The notes under the pieces are model-generated. The model worked only from the letters and a program-made list of their open reading frames with translations, did not search any database and was not told the origin of the DNA. From assembly GCA_019322375.1 (NCBI GenBank), contig JAHWIP010000075.1, forward strand, positions 1-14,535: a DNA stretch of 14,535 nucleotides, in the 5' to 3' direction. The stretch is from Candidatus Woesearchaeota archaeon (GTDB lineage Archaea; Nanobdellota; Nanobdellia; Woesearchaeales; SM23-78). The translations under genes and the position numbers were made by a program. Position 1 is the stretch's first letter, and every line of letters begins with the position of its first letter. Of the stretch, positions 1 through 5,185 are shown piece after piece.

Positions 1-115
1 ACTCTGCTTTTTTACCGCACACAATGCATACAGAAATCTGTTTATCATTCTTTTTATCACTATCACTAACTGCTTTAGAAACTTTTTCTTCTTGTGCTTG
101 TGATGTGAGTGCCAT
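1..115 (-). CDS. N-terminal fragment of an unknown protein with a CxxC pair
   Basis: A partial minus-strand gene starts at ATG 115-113 and stays open to the window edge (38 codons). The visible protein is polar and charged for about 28 residues (many K, S, D, Q) and then has VCIVCGKKAE, a CxxC pair that could be the first half of a zinc ribbon. A possible TATA element (TATATTTTTTAT on the minus strand, about 137-148) lies some 28 bp upstream of the ATG, which would suit a leaderless mRNA; no Shine-Dalgarno is visible. It is divergent from aIF1A. I do not recognise the family; most of the protein is outside the window. Confidence 0.55.
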   Translation of the reverse strand, partial: MALTSQAQEEKVSKAVSDSDKKNDKQISVCIVCGKKAE

Positions 116-265
116 GAAAATAAAAAATTTTGCATGAATAAAAAATATACAACCAAACAAATAACCGCCTCTCCTCTTATTCTATGGAATAACCTATATT
201 TAAAGTTTTTTGAAATACAAAGAAAAAGAGTAAAACAATAACAATATGAAAAGTTAATAATAACA

Positions 266-277
266 ATATATATAAAC
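266..277 (+). promoter_or_regulatory. TATA box of the aIF1A gene (leaderless)
   Basis: ATATATATAAAC is centred about 29 bp upstream of ATG 301, the archaeal spacing that puts transcription start at or next to the start codon. There is no Shine-Dalgarno between it and the ATG, so the mRNA is probably leaderless. The rest of 116-300 is AT-rich and I see no gene in it. Confidence 0.55.
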
Positions 278-300
278 AGTTAATTTATTCTTAATTCTTT

Positions 301-633
301 ATGGCTAAATTCAGAAAAGCACCTGCAGAAGGAGAAGAGGTTGTAAGAGTCAGGCTTCCAAGAGGAGAAGAAGTGCTTGGCATTCTTGACAGAAGACTGG
401 GAGGAAGCAGGTGCGATGTAAGATGCCTTGATGGCAAGACCAGGATTTGCAGGATTCCAGGCAGGCTTAAAAGAAGGCTCTGGGTTAGAGAAGGAGACAT
501 TGTTCTTGTTGAGCCCTGGGAGTATGGCGGAGACGCAAAAGGAGATATTCTTTACAAGTACAGGCCAATACAAGTTGACTGGCTGAAGAAGAATAAGTAT
601 CTTGACAAGCTGGAAGAGTTGGACGAGTTCTAG
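301..633 (+). CDS. eif1A: Translation initiation factor 1A (aIF1A)
   Basis: The 110-residue protein matches archaeal aIF1A in length and sequence. It has a basic N-terminal tail, an S1-type OB fold over about residues 18-90 (VRVRLPRGEEVLGIL, DVRCLDGKTRICRIPGR, LWVREGDIVLVEPWEY) and an acidic C-terminal tail (LDKLEELDEF). In the family it binds the ribosomal A site of the small subunit, where it helps scan and select the start codon with aIF1 and aIF2; this acts in the cytoplasm. The ATG at 301 is about 29 bp from a TATA box and has no Shine-Dalgarno, so a leaderless transcript is inferred. Its 3' side faces lspA across three small hairpins. Confidence 0.96.
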   Translation: MAKFRKAPAEGEEVVRVRLPRGEEVLGILDRRLGGSRCDVRCLDGKTRICRIPGRLKRRLWVREGDIVLVEPWEYGGDAKGDILYKYRPIQVDWLKKNKYLDKLEELDEF

Positions 634-673
634 CTACTAGTTATTTCTTCTTTTATTTTTCTTTGAAAAATCA

Positions 674-740
674 ACAAAATCTTTGATTTTGTGTCCCAAA
701 AGCTTTGCTTTTGTGAATTCAGAAACGTTTTTTGTTTCTG
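674..740. terminator. Three small hairpins between convergent aIF1A and lspA
   Basis: Three perfect inverted repeats lie in tandem: ACAAAATC-TTT-GATTTTGT (674-692), CAAAAGC-TTT-GCTTTTG (697-713) and CAGAAAC/GTTTCTG with a 7-nt loop (720-740); the last overlaps the lspA stop codon. They are followed by T-rich sequence on the plus strand. The position between two converging genes suggests bidirectional transcription termination or mRNA 3'-end protection. The first two share the CAAAA...TTTTG frame with different inner base pairs and belong to the same family as the hairpins in the LSm leader. The terminator role is inferred; the hairpins are seen. Confidence 0.6.
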
Positions 741-1195
741 TTTTTTCCTTTTATTTTTTTCTTTTTAGAGCTCTCAAAATCCTTCCTCAGAACAACTATT
801 ATCAGCCATATCACTCCAATAACTATCAAACTATCAGCAAGATTAAACACTGGCCAGAACTTAAAGTCAATATAATCAATCACATATCCTCTGAACAGCC
901 TGTCTATAAGATTGCCAAGCAAGCCTGCTACCAAGAGAATAACAGGCAGAGCATGTTCTTTTTTTATCTTGTCAGCATTAAGCATGATTAAGCCCAGAAC
1001 AATAATGCTTATCCAGGCAAGAAGAGCATTGTTGCCCTGCAGTATTCCAAAGCTGGCCCCTGTGTTCTTGACCAAGTGAAAAGCCACAATGCCGATATCA
1101 GCATAAACTTTTTTTGTTATAAACAATAATTTTAACAACTGGTCTAACACTATCAGTCCAACAAGAATAATGGTGTTCCTGATAAAATGCTTCAT
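719..1195 (-). CDS. lspA: Lipoprotein signal peptidase (signal peptidase II)
   Basis: This 158-residue membrane protein has the LspA signature in order: LDQLLK near residue 18, FHLVKNTGASFGILQG (39-54), GLLGNLIDRLFRGYVIDYID (91-110) and FNLADS (117-122). D107 and D121 match the two catalytic aspartates of the family, and about four membrane helices are visible. LspA cleaves the signal peptide of diacylglyceryl-modified prolipoproteins in the membrane. The C-terminus is a lysine-rich tail (KKKKIKGKNRNKKRF). I chose ATG 1195 because a TATA box is centred about 27 bp upstream; a TTG at 1201 would add two residues. No Lgt gene or lipobox-bearing substrate is in the window, so the function in this archaeon is inferred from the conserved active site. 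LspA is typical of bacteria, so lateral transfer is possible. Confidence 0.93.
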   Translation of the reverse strand: MKHFIRNTIILVGLIVLDQLLKLLFITKKVYADIGIVAFHLVKNTGASFGILQGNNALLAWISIIVLGLIMLNADKIKKEHALPVILLVAGLLGNLIDRLFRGYVIDYIDFKFWPVFNLADSLIVIGVIWLIIVVLRKDFESSKKKKIKGKNRNKKRF

Positions 1196-1210
1196 AATCA
1201 ATAAGAATTT

Positions 1211-1229
1211 GTTTTAGAATAAAAAGTTT
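1211..1229 (-). promoter_or_regulatory. lspA promoter
   Basis: On the minus strand this reads AAACTTTTTATTCTAAAAC, centred about 27 bp from ATG 1195, so a leaderless lspA mRNA is likely. It is nearly identical (17 of 19) to the promoter of the next gene at 1671-1689. Confidence 0.55.
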
Positions 1230-1236
1230 GCTATAT

Positions 1237-1632
1237 CTAATAACCCCACTTATCTTTATGTACAGAGCTCTCTCCTTCTGCTATTCTCTCAAGCCTTTTC
1301 ATTCTCTGGTTCATTGAGTCAAGCTCTGCTTTTATTGCATCAAGCTTTGCACTTATTATCTCCAAGTCTTTGCCTATGTTTATCTCTCCTAGTTTATGGT
1401 CGTGCACTGAGAACGAAGGCTCTTTATCTGTTACTCTTTCAAAGCCCATGGCTTCTGGTGAAAAATCAGTTGGAGAACCAGGCGCACCATGAGTTGTGGG
1501 GGGTGCTCCTAATCCTGCGTCAGGACTTCCAAGGGGCTCGTGCATGTCAGGGCTTGCTCCCAGGTCTTTATCTATGTCGCCCAAGCCAAGGTCATCCTTT
1601 TTTTTTCCAAGAAACTTGCCTAAAAAGCTCAT
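1237..1632 (-). CDS. Unknown protein: flexible Gly/Pro-rich region plus coiled coil
   Basis: I do not recognise a family for this 131-residue soluble protein. Residues 1-15 are basic (MSFLGKFLGKKK), residues 15-65 are low-complexity and rich in G, P, S, D, and residues 80-118 (LGEINIGKDLEIISAKLDAI, then KAELDSMNQRMKRLERI) read as a coiled coil. No signal peptide or membrane segment is visible. The start is well supported: AGAGGTGAGTA lies directly before the ATG, and a TATA-like element sits about 50 bp upstream, giving a short leader. The gene lies between lspA and a membrane protein but has its own promoter. The coiled coil suggests an oligomer or an adaptor; this is only inference. Confidence 0.78.
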   Translation of the reverse strand: MSFLGKFLGKKKDDLGLGDIDKDLGASPDMHEPLGSPDAGLGAPPTTHGAPGSPTDFSPEAMGFERVTDKEPSFSVHDHKLGEINIGKDLEIISAKLDAIKAELDSMNQRMKRLERIAEGESSVHKDKWGY

Positions 1633-1670
1633 TACTCACCTCTTTTTATTGACTTATCTTATTATTCATT

Positions 1671-1689
1671 GTTTTAGTATAAAAACTTT
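1671..1689 (-). promoter_or_regulatory. Promoter of the coiled-coil protein gene
   Basis: The minus strand reads AAAGTTTTTATACTAAAAC, differing from the lspA promoter at two of 19 positions. The likely transcription start lies about 25 nt before the ATG, leaving room for the GAGGTG ribosome-binding site. Confidence 0.5.
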
Positions 1690-1705
1690 ACTCTTAGCAT
1701 GCTGC

Positions 1706-2422
1706 TTAAATCCATGGCAGATACTTTATCACTTTAAAGCTTATGGTCTCAGGAAAGACTTTGAGCTGGTTGCTCTTAACATTGCTCACCAGTCCTCCTG
1801 CTTCCTGCGTTTTAAAATAGTTGGTCAGCAGAGCTGCAAACAAGTAGCCTCTGACTTTTTCTTCACTTCCATAATGCTCTTCAAAGCTTTTTTTTAAGTC
1901 TTCTATACTTATGTTATAAGTTGACTTGGTTTTTTCTGCTAGCACTAAGAAGGATTCTTTGCTCATAATAATGTTTAACAGGTCTTTTTCATCCAGCTCT
2001 GCTCCAAGCTTAAGAGTGTATGGCTTGTCAAGGATATCTGGTTTTAGAACAAAGATTCTGTAATTATTTAAGAGCAGGTCTTTATAGTTCTCCTTGTTAA
2101 GCTTTTCCTCAGCTTTTATTATATCTTCTTGCGTAAAGTAGGTAAAGCTGTCAATGGTTAGATTAGCACTGGTCATTGGCTTAAGAGTTACTGCTGTGTA
2201 AAGCTGGTTGTTATCATAGAGATAAAAAGTGTTGTTCTGCTCTACAAACCCCCTTCTTAGCTCACCCATATCCTTGTAAACTAAAAGGGTCAGCACTACA
2301 AAGATTATTATTAATAATACAAATATCTTGGTTATTATCTTAAAAGTCTTGCTTAAAAACTTAGTAACAAAAAGAATGATAAAGGCTCCTATGACTATGA
2401 GAATAATGGTTATTGTGCTCAA
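1706..2422 (-). CDS. Unknown membrane-anchored protein, two N-terminal helices
   Basis: The start is placed at TTG 2422, preceded by GAGGTG with a 5-nt gap; the longer open frame to 2473 would run through the gene's own TATA box (2451-2469) and is unlikely. The resulting 238-residue protein has two adjacent hydrophobic segments (about residues 3-21 and 28-49) followed by a polar domain of roughly 185 residues that includes the segment KAEEKLNKENYKDLLLNNYR. The domain has no cysteines or obvious catalytic motif. It looks like a small membrane protein with one soluble domain, but I cannot assign a family. It is divergent from the metal-type operon that starts at 2573, and the two promoters lie only about 10 bp apart. 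Confidence 0.78.
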   Translation of the reverse strand: MSTITIILIVIGAFIILFVTKFLSKTFKIITKIFVLLIIIFVVLTLLVYKDMGELRRGFVEQNNTFYLYDNNQLYTAVTLKPMTSANLTIDSFTYFTQEDIIKAEEKLNKENYKDLLLNNYRIFVLKPDILDKPYTLKLGAELDEKDLLNIIMSKESFLVLAEKTKSTYNISIEDLKKSFEEHYGSEEKVRGYLFAALLTNYFKTQEAGGLVSNVKSNQLKVFPETISFKVIKYLPWI

Positions 2423-2450
2423 GGTTTCACCTCTTCTTATCTGTCTTTTA

Positions 2451-2469
2451 TTTATTTTTATAAAGTTTT
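2451..2469 (-). promoter_or_regulatory. Promoter of the membrane protein gene
   Basis: The minus strand reads AAAACTTTATAAAAATAAA, a strong archaeal TATA box about 37 bp upstream of TTG 2422. It leaves a leader of about 12 nt that carries the GAGGTG site, which supports the TTG start. Confidence 0.6.
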
Positions 2470-2477
2470 GCAAAAAC

Positions 2478-2493
2478 CGAAAAGTTTAAATAC
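2478..2493 (+). promoter_or_regulatory. Promoter of the metal-type operon
   Basis: CGAAAAGTTTAAATAC matches the BRE-TATA pattern seen upstream of the S-layer and other genes here. Transcription would start near 2510-2515, inside the first operator copy. A second weaker element, CGAAAAATATAAAAAC (2541-2556), lies after the operators and could be an alternative promoter. Confidence 0.55.
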
Positions 2494-2495
2494 TA

Positions 2496-2536
2496 GTTAT
2501 GAATACATATTCATTATGGTTATGAATTTATATTCA
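2496..2536 (+). promoter_or_regulatory. Two-copy palindromic operator-like sequence
   Basis: GTTATGAATACATATTCA (2496-2513) and GTTATGAATTTATATTCA (2519-2536) agree at 16 of 18 positions and are 23 bp apart. Each contains the inverted repeat TGAAT-N4-ATTCA, and the first extends to a 7-bp-arm palindrome (2499-2514). They lie right after the TATA box, at and below the expected transcription start, the place where an archaeal repressor would block initiation. The regulator is not identified; the DUF134 HTH protein in the same operon is one candidate. Confidence 0.6.
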
Positions 2537-2572
2537 AAAACGAAAAATATAAAAACAATGGAGGTGAACCAA

Positions 2573-2794
2573 ATGCCAGGAAGAGATGGAAGCGGACCTC
2601 AAGGCGAAGGCCCCTCATCTGGAAGAGGATTGGGACCTTGCGGAAGAGGCTTAGCAAGAAGAAGAGGATTTGGCAGAGGCCTTGGAAGAGGCTTTGGCTT
2701 GAGAGAGTCAGTAGAGTTAAGCAAAGAAGAGCAAAAGAAAATCCTTGAAGCTGAGAAACAAGAAATCGAGAAAAGACTAAAAGAACTAGAATAA
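2573..2794 (+). CDS. DUF5320-like small Gly/Arg-rich protein
   Basis: The start is ATG 2573, directly after GGAGGTGAACC; the open frame continues upstream to 2468 but that part covers promoter and operators. The 73-residue protein begins MPGRDGSGPQGEGPSSGRGL, the typical N-terminus of DUF5320 proteins (MPxGDxxGPxGxGPxTGRG...). It continues with one cysteine (GPCGRG) and arginine/glycine repeats, and ends in a charged helix (SKEEQKKILEAEKQEIEKRL) that could form a coiled coil. The function of the family is not established; members often lie next to NifX-like and DUF134 genes, as here. It is the first gene of a tightly spaced operon (13 bp to the next start). Confidence 0.82.
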   Translation: MPGRDGSGPQGEGPSSGRGLGPCGRGLARRRGFGRGLGRGFGLRESVELSKEEQKKILEAEKQEIEKRLKELE

Positions 2795-2807
2795 GGAGTC
2801 TAAGTAA

Positions 2808-3230
2808 ATGGATGAAAAACTAAAGCAGGCAATAAAAAAGTCAGCTAAGGGAATGTATAAGGCATTACCTGTGTTGACAGGAGTTATCCTACTTGTAAGT
2901 CTAGCAAACACTTTGATACCAAAATCCATTTACTCCTCTCTTTTCAGCAAAAATATTTTTTTAGACTCAGTAATAGGAAGTGCTCTAGGAAGCATACTAG
3001 CAGGCAACCCAATAACCAGTTATATACTTGGAGGTGAACTGCTTAATCAAGGAATAAGCCTCATAGCAGTAACAGCCTTTATAGTGGCATGGGTTACGGT
3101 AGGGATAGTGCAGTTACCAGCAGAGATAATGCTTTTAGGCAAGAAATTTGCAATTACAAGAAACATTACTGCTTTTATATTTGCAATAATAGTTGCACTT
3201 GTAACAGTTGTGAGAGTGGGGTTAATCTGA
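2808..3230 (+). CDS. Half-size permease, N-terminal half (COG0701/ArsP-like)
   Basis: This 140-residue protein has about four membrane helices (roughly 18-37, 53-72, 82-104, 115-138) and the motif GNPITSYILGGELL (about 66-79) followed by VAWVTVGIVQLPAEIMLLG, which resembles one half of the permease family COG0701 (PF03773). Full-length members have two such halves in one chain; here they are two genes in a row. Some members export arsenic compounds (ArsP), but the substrate of this one cannot be told from sequence. AAGGAG lies about 9 nt before ATG 2808. The neighbouring NifX-like and ZIP genes point to metal or metalloid handling, by inference. Confidence 0.8.
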   Translation: MDEKLKQAIKKSAKGMYKALPVLTGVILLVSLANTLIPKSIYSSLFSKNIFLDSVIGSALGSILAGNPITSYILGGELLNQGISLIAVTAFIVAWVTVGIVQLPAEIMLLGKKFAITRNITAFIFAIIVALVTVVRVGLI

Positions 3231-3277
3231 AATAGACAGAGCAAAGCTATACTGGATGGTATTTTTTATTAGGAATA

Positions 3278-3733
3278 TTGATAATCTACGTAATTTTGGC
3301 TTTTGCCAAACCAGATGCTTTAATGCCAAGCTTAAAGTTTTTCTTAAATATAATAATAAAGATTATTCCAATCTTTATATTAATCTTTATCTTAATGATA
3401 GTTATAAACAGATTTGTTAGTACAAAAAAAATAATGAAATATTTTGGAAAAAAAGCAGGTGTAAAAGCATGGCTTGCAGCCGTAATCACAGGAATAATAT
3501 CCGCAGGTCCAATATATCTTTGGTATCCGTTGCTTTATGATTTGCAGAAAAAGGGAGTTAGAAATGGTTTAATAGCAACTTTTCTTTATAACAGAGCAGT
3601 CAAGCTTCCTTTGTTGCCTCTAATGATATTATATTTTGGAATAACATATGTAATTGTATTATCTTTGGTTATGATGATAGCTTCAGTATTCCAAGGATTA
3701 ATAGTAGAAAAGATTATGGAGGTGAACTTATGA
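3278..3733 (+). CDS. Half-size permease, C-terminal half, start codon unclear
   Basis: This frame encodes several membrane helices and the conserved segments GIISAGPIYLWYPLLYDLQK and NRAVKLPLLPLMILYFG of COG0701 permeases, so it is the partner of the preceding gene. The start is a problem. The only usual start codon upstream is TTG 3278, which lacks a well-spaced ribosome-binding site and removes half of the first membrane helix. The frame stays open back to 3236 and would add residues TEQSYTGWYFLLGI, which complete that helix, but it then meets TAG at 3233-3235 with no ATG or GTG. A single base change (TAG to TTG) would restore a start there, so a sequence error, a recent mutation or an unusual start are all possible. 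The end overlaps the next gene by 4 nt (ATGA). Confidence 0.75.
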   Translation: MIIYVILAFAKPDALMPSLKFFLNIIIKIIPIFILIFILMIVINRFVSTKKIMKYFGKKAGVKAWLAAVITGIISAGPIYLWYPLLYDLQKKGVRNGLIATFLYNRAVKLPLLPLMILYFGITYVIVLSLVMMIASVFQGLIVEKIMEVNL

Positions 3734-4044
3734 GAATAGCTGTTGCATCTACTGGAAAACATGAAAATACTTTGGTAAGCCCTGTAAGCGGCAGGGCAGA
3801 ATACTATCTTTTATTTGAAGGCAAAAAATTAATAAAAGCAATAAAGAACCCTTTTAAAATAGGTGGAGGAGGCGCAGGCCTGAGTGTTGCCCAGATGCTC
3901 GCCAATGAAAGAGTTGAATTGGTTATTAGCGGCAAGTTCGGAGCAAACATGCAGACCATGCTTGAATCAAAAAATATTAAGATAAAAATAGAAAACAATA
4001 AAACTATTAAAGAGATCATTGAAGAAGTTACAAAAGAGATATAA
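3730..4044 (+). CDS. NifX/NifB-type (MTH1175-like) Fe-Mo cofactor-binding-like protein
   Basis: The 104-residue protein fits the dinitrogenase iron-molybdenum cofactor family (PF02579): MRIAVASTG start, SPVSGRAEYYLLFEGKKLI, and the glycine-rich stretch GGGGAGLSVAQMLANERVEL followed by VISGKFGANMQTMLESKNI. Members with this size have an RNase H-like fold and bind metal clusters in nitrogenase assembly, but many stand-alone archaeal ones occur without nitrogenase and have no proven role. No nif gene is in the window. GGAGGTGAACTT precedes the ATG, and the ATGA overlap with the permease gene indicates coupled translation. Together with DUF134 and DUF5320 it forms a combination often found in archaea and anaerobic bacteria. 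Confidence 0.85.
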   Translation: MRIAVASTGKHENTLVSPVSGRAEYYLLFEGKKLIKAIKNPFKIGGGGAGLSVAQMLANERVELVISGKFGANMQTMLESKNIKIKIENNKTIKEIIEEVTKEI

Positions 4045-4047
4045 AAC

Positions 4048-4374
4048 ATGCCAAGACCTAGAAGATGCAGAAGAGTGATGCATGAACCCCACCATACCTA
4101 CTTCAAGCCGGCTGGAGTAGGCATGAGAGAACTAGAAGACACCATACTCTCTGTTGATGAATACGAAGCAGTCAGACTTAAAGACTTGGAAGGCATGGAA
4201 CAAGAACAAGCAGCAAAAAAAATGGATATTTCACAGCCAACCTTTCACAGGCTGCTACTATCTGCAAGAAAAAAAATAACAGAAGCAATAGTAAATGGGA
4301 AAGCTATTAAAATACAAGGCGGTAACTATGCTATGCACAGCCCTAGAAAAGGGTTAAGGCACAGAAGGCATTAG
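4048..4374 (+). CDS. DUF134 family HTH protein
   Basis: The 108-residue protein begins MPRPRRCRRV, the hallmark of DUF134 (PF02001), continues with YFKPAGVGMRELEDTILSVD and EYEAVRLKDLEGMEQEQAA, and then shows a sigma-70 region 4-like helix-turn-helix (MEQEQAAKKMDISQPTFHRL, about residues 50-69). The basic C-terminus ends RHRRH. This is a predicted DNA-binding protein; its targets are unknown. It starts 3 nt after the NifX-like stop codon, so it is certainly in the same operon, and it is the only DNA-binding protein there. It is therefore a candidate for binding the paired operators at 2496-2536, which is inference. Confidence 0.9.
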   Translation: MPRPRRCRRVMHEPHHTYFKPAGVGMRELEDTILSVDEYEAVRLKDLEGMEQEQAAKKMDISQPTFHRLLLSARKKITEAIVNGKAIKIQGGNYAMHSPRKGLRHRRH

Positions 4375-4389
4375 GCATGGTGAAACTAT

Positions 4390-5136
4390 ATGAACATCTT
4401 ACTATGGATAATCCTAGCAACCCTTGTTAATGGATTAGTTGCTTTTATAGGAGTATTATCTTTATGGCTTAAGAAAAAACTATTTCAAAAACTATTAATG
4501 ATTCTGGTTGCTTTTTCAGCAGGAGCTCTTCTTAGTGGAGCATTTTTTCATCTTTTACCAGAGGCTCTTGAAGAACTGCCTGCTTTCAATGTCTTTGCTT
4601 ATGTGATGATAGGATTTATCATCTTCTTCCTTATTGAGAGGTTTCTTCACTGGCACCACTGCCATACTCATGGGGAAAAATGTGAGACTCACCCAGTTTC
4701 TTATCTTATCCTTATAGGAGATGGGGTTCATAACTTTATTGATGGCATAATCATTGGTGTAAGCTTTCTTGTCAGCATTCCTTTTGGAATAATCACTACT
4801 TTATTAATCATAGGACATGAGATTCCTCAAGAACTAGGAGACTTTGGAATCTTAGTTTATGGTGGTTTTAGCAAGACAAAAGCCTTGTTATATAATTTTT
4901 TAGCTCAGCTCGTGGCTGTTATTGGCGGTATTCTTGCCTTCTTTTTTTCTAGCCGTGTTGAAGGAATAATCCCTTTTATCCTTCCATTTGCAGCAGGAGG
5001 CTTCATATATATAGCAGCCTCTGACCTGATTCCAGAGCTGCACAAAGAGCCTCAACTTAAGAAATCCTTGATATCCTTTGGGGTTTTTCTGATTGGAATA
5101 GTGTTCATGTTTTTGCTTAAATTTTTATTTGGTTGA
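4390..5136 (+). CDS. ZIP family metal transporter
   Basis: This 248-residue protein has about eight membrane helices and the ZIP signatures: HLLPEALEE after helix 2, HNFIDG (114-119) in helix 4 and HEIPQELGDF (143-152) in helix 5, which form the metal site of the family. A histidine/cysteine-rich loop (HWHHCHTHGEKCETH, about 87-101) between helices 3 and 4 is typical of the ZIP metal-sensing or delivery loop. ZIP proteins move Zn2+, Fe2+ or Mn2+ into the cytoplasm; the metal is not determined by the sequence. GGTGA at 4380-4384 precedes ATG 4390. It follows DUF134 by 15 bp and is the last gene of the operon. Confidence 0.93.
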   Translation: MNILLWIILATLVNGLVAFIGVLSLWLKKKLFQKLLMILVAFSAGALLSGAFFHLLPEALEELPAFNVFAYVMIGFIIFFLIERFLHWHHCHTHGEKCETHPVSYLILIGDGVHNFIDGIIIGVSFLVSIPFGIITTLLIIGHEIPQELGDFGILVYGGFSKTKALLYNFLAQLVAVIGGILAFFFSSRVEGIIPFILPFAAGGFIYIAASDLIPELHKEPQLKKSLISFGVFLIGIVFMFLLKFLFG

Positions 5137-5146
5137 AAATTATAAT

Positions 5147-5160
5147 AAACTTTAAAAATC
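5147..5160 (+). promoter_or_regulatory. TATA box of the thioredoxin-CcdA gene
   Basis: AAACTTTAAAAATC is centred about 30 bp upstream of ATG 5186, so a separate, leaderless transcript is plausible even though the ZIP gene ends only 10 bp before it. Confidence 0.45.
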
Positions 5161-5185
5161 CCAGCAAAAGACTACGATGATAACA

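Noticed and set aside
683..991. Open frames antisense to lspA and, likewise, 9149-9700 antisense to the S-layer gene
   Set aside because: They lie opposite strongly conserved genes, lack ribosome-binding sites and resemble no protein; they are shadows of the coding strand.
2423..2473. A longer N-terminus (MQNFIKINKR...) for the membrane protein gene
   Set aside because: It would begin with TTG and cross the gene's own TATA box; TTG 2422 has GAGGTG at the right distance.
5177..5185. ATG 5177 as the start of the thioredoxin-CcdA gene
   Set aside because: It cannot be excluded and adds only MIT, but the TATA spacing favours the ATG at 5186 for a leaderless mRNA.
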